Origin: Athripsodes cinereus
Lineage: Eukaryota > Arthropoda > Insecta > Trichoptera > Leptoceridae
Length of the DNA: 64,000 nt
Direction of reading: 5' to 3'
Assembly: GCA_947579605.1 (NCBI GenBank)
Contig: OX388321.1
Coordinates: forward strand, 17,847,614 to 17,911,613
Below are positions 11,176 to 21,133 of this stretch, piece after piece. Under the pieces are notes generated by a model, which saw nothing but the letters and a program-made list of their open reading frames with translations, made no database searches and was not told the DNA's origin. The number at the start of each line of letters is the position of its first letter. Positions within the stretch are counted from its first letter, which is position 1. The position numbers and the translations under genes were made by a program.

Positions 11176-12245
11176 AGGTAATTATGAATGCATTCGACAG
11201 CTAAAACTAGACCACATTTTCTGCAAGCTGCAGGGCTTCCAGCTTATAAAATTATTTATTAACGAAACTAATGTCTTAAAAGATGTTGGCACCTTTGCTT
11301 TCACTCTCTTTGCTTCGTGTCTAATTGGATTTAATTTATGAAATAATTAGATTATTAATAGTTTCATCGTGTTTTTGTAGATTAATATCAAAATGACAAA
11401 CGATTTTAATTCTCTTCTCACTCGCGTTTATCTTACCGAGAGTATAAAATAATCAAGGATGAGCTGGGGTCCGATGAAACATTTTATTAAAAGTCCGCCT
11501 TATCCAGTTTCATTCGTGCCTTTTTTTATTTTTCGAAATGTGCGCGTGCGTTGCATTTGCTTTTTCATGGTTTTCATTTTAATATGATTTATTTTATATG
11601 TATTGCTGATATTATATACTTTAAACATTTATTGGTGATGTGTGTAATAAATTAGACCAATAAAATCGAATTTTTTGCTTCAAATGTGAACCAGCCAGGC
11701 GAAGGTACAGTCCACATTTAATTAATTGAAATATCACATTAGTCATTAAGGATTGAATTATTTAGAAACTTGTTGTTGCTAAAATACTAAACATTTATGT
11801 TTTATGATAAAAAGTAATTTTAGTTTGTCCAATAAAAGATAATTAACAAATTTTCAGATCATTTACTCAACAATTTTTTTCATTACGTTTGTTTGTTTGT
11901 TATCGAATATGACTAAAATATTTATTAATTTTCCTATCACAATAATAACGGATGATTGAATCTTTATTATCTGTAAATTTATAACACCATGTAATGCTAA
12001 GTTCGTCCCCAGCCTACCCTCCACGCATTGTTTTGTTTTCCGCATTTTTTCGCACGATTTAGAAATTTCAATGGCGTATAAAATGATTTAGTGTCAGTGT
12101 TTAAGAACAATATAAAATTATATCAAATACATAATCTTAGACTAAACGTACTTGCTACGTAGCGAATCATTGTATAGAAGAAATTACTATCTTTGTTCAC
12201 TTTAAGTAGGTATGTAATGCCTTTTTGTCGACAAAGTGGAAATTG
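11176..12245. other. No gene seen; AT-rich
   Basis: No coding signature or repeat recognised. ORFs here are short and compositionally unremarkable. Confidence 0.5.
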
Positions 12246-12437
12246 TACTACCACATCATCACGACATACTCCACAAATGAGGTAGCCAGCAGACCACCTG
12301 CGTGTAATGAACATGCAAGCTGTGCTCCCCCGGCTAACAAAAGTATGATAATTAAAATATAATAAAAATACTTCAGGATGGGTGGCAAACCTCATTGCTG
12401 AATTTAAGTTTAAAATGTACCTTTCCAGGTGCACCAT
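12246..12437 (-). mobile_element. SINE-like family copy (minus strand, diverged head)
   Basis: The reverse complement carries the family's middle block (CTTAAATTCAGCAATGAGG and CCACCCATCCTGAA), the ACATGC block, CTGCTGGCTACC and the terminal GTCGTGATGATGTGGTAGTA. Head sequence is diverged. See the 18.5- and 29.4-kb copies for the reference arrangement. Confidence 0.75.
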
Positions 12438-12909
12438 GGAACAAAAGTTAATTGTAGTTTTTTAGTGCTGTATTTTAAATGTATTTTATTTTATTCATCA
12501 CTGGTTAAAATATTTCAAACCAATTCAAAGTATCATTAAAATAAAAGATTCAATGTACAGAGGCCAAGTTTATCGCTAGAATGCGATGTCTTCCTACTAA
12601 TTAATATTATTATGTATGTACCTACGCATAAAATTACGCAGTGTTAATAATGTAAAAAAAAATCATTATCATAGTAAAGTTTTATATATGACTGCATTAA
12701 TTTATAGGTATGATAATGTATGCATCTTATTACCTTTATGTAGTTTTTAATCTTTTCATTATGTAATTTTCAACCACAAAACTTTGGTTTATTTTGCATT
12801 GATAAGAGACTAGCCATTGTGATATTGTACGAAGGAAATTGTGGAGAAATATTAGTTTAGTAGATTCCTTTAAAACGCAAACAGCTACATGTTGTAGTTA
12901 TTTTTTATG

Positions 12910-13075
12910 TAATAATAATCAGAAATACTTTATTCCATCAATATACAAACAAAACCAGAGACAATACATCACCAGTGTGAATACAATTATGTTGCAGCAG
13001 CCTCACTAGGTTGCCGTGTACCGAGGCGTGCTACATGAAAAAAAAATAACATAAAATAAATTAATGAATAATTGT
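12910..13075 (-). mobile_element. LINE 3'-UTR relic
   Basis: Starts with ATAATAATCAGAAATACTTT on the + strand, whose complement is the AAAGTATTTCTGATTATTAT-type ending common in Jockey-like insect LINEs. No coding part remains. Confidence 0.4.
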
Positions 13076-13097
13076 AAAGTTGAAATTCAAAATTGAT

Positions 13098-13405
13098 CAT
13101 AAATACATACCATCACGCCGCTTCCCTCGCGGGGTAGGCAGAAAGGATCGACCGCCGCTTCCTTCTGTCCTTGCATACATCTTTCGCTTCCGTCACTGTC
13201 ATACAATTCCTCATGCATGCTCTCCTGTTCAACGTGCTCAACACGTGACCGTCCTGTAGGATTTAATTTAAATGATCTTGCCATTTAATCCTCTGACGTC
13301 CACGTCTCCGAGCACCATTCCTCTCAGCCAAATATATCTTCTTAGTCATTCTGTCCTCATTCATTCTTTCCACGTGCCCAAACCATCTTACATATAACCA
13401 TATCA
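13098..13405 (-). mobile_element. 5'-truncated RTE-type LINE with 11-bp target duplication
   Basis: TCAAAATTGAT occurs at 13087-13097 and 13406-13416. The minus strand encodes a frameshifted version of the same C-terminal RTE tail found complete at 25252-25746, ending in a CTACCCCGCGAGGGAAGCGG block, CGTGATGGTAT and a short TATG-type tail. About 15 bases next to the 5' truncation (near 13391-13405) have no counterpart in the 25-kb copy and may be filler. Confidence 0.88.
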
Positions 13406-13429
13406 TCAAAATTGATGATACGCTATATA

Positions 13430-13560
13430 CACATTCTTATTTATTTATTTTATTACAATATTAATCACTACACATCAACAAAAATCATCTGTTATGTAAT
13501 GCAATGCACAGAAGGCGAGTTTATCGGTGTATTGTGATTTCTTTCAACTAACCTGGATTT
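13430..13560 (-). mobile_element. LINE 3'-UTR relic
   Basis: TTATTTATTTTATTAC followed by AATGCACAGAAGGCGAGTTT and TGTGATTTCTTTCAAC, the same 3'-UTR block seen at 2.9, 12.5 and 43.4 kb. No coding sequence remains. Confidence 0.5.
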
Positions 13561-16500
13561 GCACAATGATACATTGTGTAACTATGGTACTTCAATCGAG
13601 ATATCTAATTTGTTTTATCATCTAACGCCCTAATACAGTCGATCAATAAAAAATTGGGAATATTCCAAACTTAATTTACGAAATCTTGTTAACAGAGACA
13701 AAACTTATTTATTATATAGTTCTTCATAATCGTAGAAAATGTTATGTTTCTCTCATTGGAAGTAAAGGAATCGTATGAAATATTCCCTTGCTTATAATTA
13801 TTTGCATTGCAATTAAATGTTAATGTACTATAACTTGAACAATTATTACAATACATACGTAATGAATGTCCATATTATTACAACATACAGATGCCTCTCT
13901 GTTATCATGTTGTAGACTTCTAAAGAATGCGGGCGGATGTAAATGAATACATTGTTTGCATTATTATTTTAATTTCATTATTGTTATTTATATTATAACT
14001 TTGTATTTGACTGTGAAAAACACTTTCGTTATTGTTGGGAGACCAAAAATAAAAATGTCTAGACCTTCTACTCTCAGTACAAGTAACAAGAACTTGAGAT
14101 GAAAGTAATTTGCAAGATAGAAAATATTCTATCCATGGAAAATAGAAAATATAGAAACGAGAAACTTAAACAAATCATTATAGAACCAATCAGACATCCA
14201 GATTGGAGAAACGTTTTGCAAAATATTATCAGAAGAAATGAAAAAGGCGTCCTAAGGCTTACAAATTGGCTCTAGGCTGGCTTGAGTGATCACTTTCGGT
14301 GTCCATGGACAACGTTCATCAATCGACAACAATTAATGCAATCCATAGAAGCAACCATTTTTATGGGATCTCATATGGATCAAGATCTCCCATCTATGTA
14401 AATGGCGCCGGAACAATTAAGTTCAACAACCCCTTTCTTCCGATTAGAATCTTGGATTAAGAAAAAACACATAAGTATAATTGAAGAAAACGTTTTCTTC
14501 TAATGAAATTATATTCTTAAATGAATAATTATATTGATTATGTACTTCTCTTATACATATTTTGCGATGTCATACGAATATAGGCGATGGATTGTTAGTT
14601 GACCATTCGATTTTTGGAGTTTTCTTAGATTGCGAAAATAATTCTTTCATTCTATATCAAATTGTAGTTTCTTAACTCGAGACAAATTCCCTTCGATTAA
14701 AATTGACTCAATTTTTTTTTAGGTTCAAAGGGAGAAATACAAAGAATAATATTTTTTTAATACCTACGGTAGATCTTTAGTAGCTTATAAAATATTAGAA
14801 TAAACTTTTATCTTCGAAATAAAATATTGTATTGCATTATTATTGCATTACGCCGTAGGTATGCAAGAGTCTGGTATTAGTTTTACTACTGCGTTTTTAT
14901 CTCAGAAATTCTTGCAGGATACTGTGGTAAATAAATATAATACTAGTTTACTTATTTTTATATTAATCAAAACTATATAAACATATGTATAACTAGTCAA
15001 GTATTAGGTAGGTAGGTAGGTAGGAACATGTTATTTAAATTTTTTACCAATTTTAATGTCTGTAGGTAAAGAAAATGCCTTCACATGTGAATATAGTATG
15101 TTAGCACCTAATACTCGTATTTACACAACTTCATACATAATATTGTTATCGCGTTAATGGAATAATAACTACATCTACATACTTGTGATGATTTACGAGT
15201 TATTGATGAGTCATTTTGGGCTTACCGTAAGGCGGGCAACTTTACGAAGAGTCAGTGCGGGACGTGATGATGGATAACACCAGAAAACCGTGGTCGAATT
15301 TACAATAATCATAAGAAATCGAGAAAATATCTGTCCTTCCAACTCCCCTTCCTCCTCCTTTCCTTTGTGAATTTGGGATACCTACTCGTATTTTACAAAT
15401 TCATCGGCTTTTTTGATTAATTATTAAATATGGGACGGTTGGACACCCTAGCTTTACGTGGCTTAAGGAAGTAATAAAAAACGTAGTCAGAATAATCATT
15501 CTGGCAATTCACATTCTTTTGACCGTATTATACATTATACGTATTCCCATTAAAATATTATATTGATTTGCATATACCTACGCAGAGATATATTATTACA
15601 TTCACTACGTTAATTTTCAAATCCGAACGTAAAGGGGTAAAATACGATAATAATGCCTTTCTTGTGAAATTACAAAACTGCATTTTGTTTTATTTGTATA
15701 ATTGCAGATAAAAATCCAATTTAAAAAATCAAATTATTAAGATACGGATAAAGGGAATGTCTTCAATATTTTTATACCCATTCTTATAAATTATAGAATT
15801 ATTTATGTTTGTATATTATATAACTCTATATATTGTAACGGAGTACCGGAATAGTATCACAAAGTATACATTCAGTAGGGTAAAAATGAATACAGAATGC
15901 AACTTGAACGCCGATACAACTAGCAAAAATATGCGAAATATGAATAAATATAAATATCAAGTAAATGAATAGAGTAGGTTAATTAGTGTAAAGGTGGGTG
16001 GTTCAACTAGCAGGACCTGTGTTGTACTAGTGTAGTGGTAGCATTTAATAAATAGTAGCACTACCACACACTTAAACATGAAGGAAACACGCGAGATAAG
16101 AAGCGAGACTAATTATTAATATTATTATTATTATATGCAGTGCAGAGTGTACCTACCAACTGTCCCTGCACAAGTATCAGCCAACCAACAAACTTAGGTG
16201 GCATCTATCTAATGGCACTACCTCCTTACTGAATGTACTAGGTACCTACTTATATAATACTTGTGTCATCCAACTACCATCATTATGTTTATTATAATAG
16301 GACCCTCTTGTCTCTGATCTTCCCGCAGCTCTTTGCATTCTTACACGATTGTCACATTGCATACACTACATACTACCTATTTATTATTACACTCGTATAT
16401 TATATGTAATATGTAACTATGCTTCTACAAGTACCCACAGCGGCATGTTATTTCCAAGCATTACTGCCCTTTGTATAATACTTTATTATCTTCGTACAAA

Positions 16501-17162
16501 ATCTTCCGTTATTATGGCATTCATTAATGTATTTTTTGTTGTTTATAATTACCTCCTAATATTTCATTTCACTTCCAGTGCTCAAAGCTCTTATAGGATC
16601 ATTTTGGTATTATTAATAGTCCACTTAAAATTTGTCACACAAGCCTATTTAAGAATAAAAAATACCTTTCGTTAATTCTGTGTATCTGAACAATGTGTCC
16701 CCTCTCTTTGTCGTAGAAAAACATGTCAAGCTGAGATATCTGATCTTTCCTTTTGGAGATACAAGATCGTATATTCAATTAAAAAAAATGATTTGCGTAA
16801 AATTTTGAACTACTTGTCGTACTTTCTTATTGGCAAATGAAATGTATTATTGAACTGTTTTATTTAAGGTACTTGAAAATGAAATTAAGTGTGAAATATA
16901 CACATGAGCTACCTCTGTAATAGAAATATTAATAGTTGTACAAATTATTTCACAAAACATATATAATATTCCGAGAATAATATTCGAGTTTCTAGTAGAT
17001 TCTCTTTCTTCACTTTAGTTATGATAAATTCGAATAATCTTTCACGTGAATCATCGTTGTTTACATTTTGCAATATTCGATAGATAATAATATGAATAAG
17101 CAAGCATCCGTAATAATAGGTTAATTTATTATTCTTTCATCGTATCTTATTAGTTTTGTAAC
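13561..17162. other. No gene seen; contains one dispersed repeat (14225-14345)
   Basis: Mostly AT-rich, with a TAGG microsatellite at about 15008-15025. The block 14225-14345 contains TTGGCTCTAGGCTGGCTT and GACAACGTTCATCAAT. It recurs at 52565-52675, so it belongs to a dispersed family not otherwise identified. An ORF of 108 codons at 16349 has no coding signature. Confidence 0.5.
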
Positions 17163-17400
17163 AAGAGGAAAATTATTAAATTTAAAGTAGGTGCGTTAAC
17201 GTTGTGAAAATTAATTTTAATATAAGTTTTAAAATGTTAATCTTCTATTCTTTAGTTTTAAGTAACTCTTGCCCTGAAGATGCCGCAATGCGAAAGCGCT
17301 CGGCAATTAGAATTAAGTCTATATTAATTGACTATATAATCATAATTGAAAATTAAAGTGTTTAGTTTAACATTTTAAAACTCATATTAAGAGGAAAATT
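17163..17400 (+). mobile_element. Short element with hammerhead-like motif, 12-bp direct repeats and inverted repeats
   Basis: AAGAGGAAAATT at 17163-17174 and 17389-17400 bounds the unit. Inside, 17217-17240 and 17367-17390 form an inverted repeat matching at 23 of 24 positions. Between them, 17269-17306 fits a type I hammerhead layout: TTGCC, core CTGAAGA, a weak stem II, GAAA, a minute stem III GCGC, then TC and GGCAA, which pairs with the first TTGCC as stem I. Hammerheads of this kind with a tiny stem III are known from Penelope-like elements and animal retrozymes. One extra T follows the CTGAAGA core, and stem II is only about 2 bp, so activity is doubtful. Confidence 0.6.
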
Positions 17401-17660
17401 GTTTATTTTCTTTTAATAATGTTTTTAATTGACAATGTGAAAACATCGAACATACTCTTTTTTTTCTTTACTGGTCATCCATCTTCGTATTCAAATACAT
17501 AATGTGGTCTTTCTAAGTAAATGAATTTTCTTATAAGATTTTTTGGTGTATATTGTGTTATTTTGTGACAAATTGTTGCAAGGATTTTAATTGTTTCTAG
17601 TTGAATTCGCTTTCTTTCCAAACGAAATTTGTGTAATTGGAAAATACTTTACCTACTAAG

Positions 17661-17824
17661 CAGTGGCGGATCCAGAAAAAACTCAAGGGGGGGGCGCTAA
17701 AGATATCTTGGGCTACCTTTACTTTTATCGTAATAAAAAAATAATCAAGTCACATGCAAAGTCACGTAAATAGGCCCCGCAAGGGGGGGGGGGAGGACGC
17801 GCCCCCCATATGTATCCGCCACTG
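17661..17824. mobile_element. hAT-type MITE (164 bp) with 8-bp target duplication
   Basis: CTACTAAG at 17653-17660 and 17825-17832 flanks the element. Terminal inverted repeats start CAGTGGCGGATCCA on the left; the right end reads CAGTGGCGGATACA in complement, 13 of 14 matching. The 8-bp duplication and CAGTG-type ends are those of hAT elements. The interior is non-coding with poly-G runs. Confidence 0.93.
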
Positions 17825-18117
17825 CTACTAAGAAATTAAAATTGCAGTTTTTCGACAAAATGTCAAGAATGACATACCTTTTCTCTGTAGGATTTAAGAT
17901 GCGTACAAATTTCATGATATCATAAAAAATTATAATACGTTTGTTAGAAAATTAAAATGCATAAATAGTATTATATTCTTTATCAAACTCTCCCTTATCC
18001 AAGGGTATATTTAATAATCTGTGTATCATAGATTGAAATGCTGCCATTTTATGTGCCTCCCACTACCTGCATCCTTCTCACCACATGAACAACAGCCCTC
18101 ACAAATTTTAGATTTCA

Positions 18118-18255
18118 GTTTCCCTGAAGATGCCTACAAGTATAGGCGAAAACGTTCGGTATTTAACCTAACATAGTGGAGATTAAACAGTGCTCAATAA
18201 TATATTTTTATATTTTATTTAATAAAATTAAAATGCTAGAACATATTATTGAGTA
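18118..18255 (+). mobile_element. Second hammerhead-like motif with downstream inverted repeat
   Basis: CTGAAGA is followed by a 5-bp stem II (GCCTA at 18132-18136 with TAGGC at 18143-18147), then GAAA, a minute stem III ACGT, TC and GG. Stem III is A-T here but G-C in the 17.3-kb copy, with the same CG loop. Stem I is largely decayed beyond CC:GG. Further on, 18193-18203 and 18243-18253 form an 11-bp perfect inverted repeat. Confidence 0.5.
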
Positions 18256-18299
18256 TACTATGTATTGGTTTTATGGTATAAAGGATATATAAACAAACA

Positions 18300-18520
18300 G
18301 CCATACTTATTTTTATTTTATTTTATTATAACAGAGTCATCTCACAATATAATACAACAATAAATATCTATAATACGTAAACCAATCAAGACTCTACACA
18401 GTTAGTAAAAAACATCAAACAGAATTACAGTGTAAGTACAAACATCAATTAAAATTACAAAAACATGTAGGCACACAAATAGCAAATTGATAAATTACAA
18501 ATAACTTCAAATAATCTTAG
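18300..18520 (-). mobile_element. Probable LINE 3'-UTR relic
   Basis: TTTATTTTATTTTATTAT followed by an A-rich, low-complexity stretch, similar in style to the other 3' tails here. No coding sequence. Confidence 0.3.
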
Positions 18521-18526
18521 ATTTTG

Positions 18527-18772
18527 ATAGAGACTGCACAATACTAAGCAGTGTCTCACTCTTCTCCGTGAGTTTTCGAGTGTCCTGTAAAAGGCAGGTG
18601 TTAAGACATTCTACATCTTAAATTCAGCAATGAGGTTTGCCACCCATCCTGAATGTCTTCATTTTATATAGGCATGGAGAGGACAACTTGCATGTTTCTT
18701 ACATTCAGCTGGTTTGCTGGCTACCCCACTTGTAGGATATGCCGTGATGGTATAGTAGAAGTGGTAGTAGTA
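18527..18772 (+). mobile_element. SINE-like family copy, near full length
   Basis: Head with three stems: GAGAC (18530-18534) with GTCTC (18553-18557); CACTC (18557-18561) with GAGTG (18578-18582); CCTG with CAGG in TCCTGTAAAAGGCAGG. Then TTAAATTCAGCAATGAGG, CCACCCATCCTGAATG, GGCATGGAGAGGACAACTTG, GGCTACCCCACTTGTAGGAT and GCCGTGATGGTAT with a TAG-rich tail. No tRNA A/B boxes were found, so the head is not an obvious tRNA derivative. Confidence 0.8.
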
Positions 18773-19489
18773 ATATTAAGCATTTTCGACAGGAAGTACA
18801 TAAATATGTTAGATGCTACGTACTATCATATGCATTTTAATAACGTACGAATTCCTTATAACGTATTCCAATCACATTATCTCCTTTTATCACACAACAC
18901 CATCTTTGTTTGATCTTGGTAATGATAGAGAAATAGGCAGCAGTGATTTTTTTACCTTCTTGACATATTTCTTCATTCAGTTTTGTTATTATTACTATTG
19001 TACACACTTGATAATATAAATGATATTGTGATGTTCCATCCTTCTCATTACCATACATAGGTACTCACAATCGGTTTCCTTTGGTGAATATATTATATTA
19101 TAAATAAGACAGGTGAGTCGAATCACATTATCAATGGGAAAGACTTATCATACTTATGTACGTTCCCTTATAAATAACACCTATGTAATATTTTATTTAT
19201 GAGATGGAATATGAAGTGTGATGTCCATTATAGATTCTAATATTATTATTATACTTAGATATTGTTACAATCTCTGAACTTCGCTAACTTGGTTTCTCTA
19301 ATATATTGTTATTAATAGTTAGATGATGTCGAGAAATTTATTATTCAGATCTTGTTTATAGTTTTTTATCTGTTCTTTCCGTTCCGTTTTCAACAGTAAA
19401 AACAGGCTACTTTTCTATACATTAACCAAATGTTATAAGTAGGTAAATATGAAGTAAGAAAATTTTACGAGAATATTATTCAAGTTAGT

Positions 19490-19850
19490 CTGCTGGCTAC
19501 CTCACTTGTGGGAGTTTTATTTATTTATTTTATATTTATTTTCACAATATTAAAGAATCAAACAGTCATAACATTATATGTTAACAATTAATACACTCAA
19601 CATGTGGACCAGCGAAGATTCCACTCTTACCAGAAATGTCTTAGTCTTGAGAAAAAAAGCAAAAGTTAAAATTTTCTAAAAAAGTCAAAGTAAATTTAAA
19701 AACAATAATAATACAATATTTAAAAATAATACAAAAATACAAAAGTACAAAAGATGCCGTAATGATTAATATATCTTTGTGTACATTTAACACATGAAGG
19801 AATCCGCGACCCATCCTTATCGCGAGGCGCGCTTTGCCCAATCAATACGA
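19490..19850. mobile_element. SINE-like 3' fragment followed by a minus-strand LINE tail relic
   Basis: 19490-19514 (GTCTGCTGGCTACCTCACTT) is a piece of the SINE-like 3' end. It passes directly into TTTATTTATTTATTTTAT and an A-rich stretch like other minus-strand LINE 3' UTRs, suggesting an insertion at the SINE tail. Confidence 0.45.
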
Positions 19851-20714
19851 GATAATTTCTACAACATACCAAAGGCTTCGAAATTCTCTCTTATAAACCA
19901 CAATGACAGCATCACGAGTAGGTATTGTTCTAGCATACCTTAGTATGAGTATCTCATTCTAGATACAAGCAATTTTCTCTTGTCATGGAAACTAACTTTC
20001 AAACGTTACCCTACAGTAAATATATATTTTTTAATTCTTCTTTTATTTTTTCCATGTTTTTCACTCATCTTCTATCACGATATCCTAGTAGGTATATTTT
20101 CCCAATCTGGCCACCATAGCCATTGATTCATGGAATCCAGCTAGATAGATAGGTATAATGAGTAACACCGCGACGATGAATAGTTCGCATTAGGGTTTTT
20201 CCCATTTCCCAGACAGTAGGTAGGTACGTAAAATACTAAATAATACCTAGCGCGTGCAGTCTATTATTGATACATTTTACCCAACTATCATAATAATTAT
20301 AGTGCATCGTCTATGTACATTTATACTTTCTGTGTAGCATCGAGCTTCATAGACGTAGTATTGTTTTTAATATGACTAAATGTTCTGAATATAGAAACCA
20401 TTTCCGGGCCGATATTGTGATGCTAATTAATATTGTGCAGATATTTGCATTGTTTTCTTTCGGTTATACTCAAACAATATTTTATATTTTTATAGCATCA
20501 TATTAAAATATATTGTGATGTCAAAGGAAAAAATATTCCCATTATTTTCAGTGGGTAATAAAATCTAAATAGTATAAGCGTCATATTCAAAAATTTCTTC
20601 CAAATTTTTGGGTGAAACAAGCTTTATAGGTATGTACTTTATTTAGTAGATCTGATAATAAAATTAATAATATATTTATTATGTTGTCCTATTATATACC
20701 TAGCATTACTATCC

Positions 20715-20935
20715 TATGGAGTCCCCGGTCTAGAATAAGTCTTCCACTCTTTTCTGTAAGTTTTCGAGTGTCCTGTAAATCACAAGTGTTCTTAAAACCT
20801 CACTATAAAGCAATTAATATCTACAATTCAGGGCTGATGCATGCCACACATATTGTCTTATTTTTCTATTGACATGAAGAGGATAATATCCATGTTTAAC
20901 ACTTGTAAAATATGCCGTGATTGTTTAGTAGTTGA
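20715..20935 (+). mobile_element. SINE-like family copy, degenerate
   Basis: Head retains TGGA:TCCA and CACTC:GAGTG pairing and TCCTGTAAAT, but the third stem is lost. The middle is decayed; the 3' end keeps AAATATGCCGTGATTGTTTA. Confidence 0.65.
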
Positions 20936-21045
20936 TTACTTGAGTATGTTGAGCATTTAATATTTAGTAACTTCATAACTTCTTTTAAAAAGATTGAACT
21001 GCGTGTGGGATGTGAAAATTTGTATAAGACGTTAAAGGGAGATAG

Positions 21046-21133
21046 CAGGCATCGGCGGCGCGAGTGACGTGGAGGCAGTAGGCGTCGTTGAGCTCCAGCC
21101 CCCCAGCTGATGTCAGGTTGAATCCTGTACGAA
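21046..21133 (-). other. GC-rich island, candidate exon on the minus strand
   Basis: A sharply bounded GC-rich block in AT-rich DNA. The minus strand is open and reads LTSAGGLELNDAYCLHVTRA followed by ADACYLP; codon third positions are GC-rich. A candidate acceptor (TTTCGTACAG) precedes it on that strand; no clear donor was seen and a stop follows about 20 codons later, so it could be a terminal exon. The product was not recognised. The + strand alternative is interrupted by stops in the frames examined. Confidence 0.3.
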
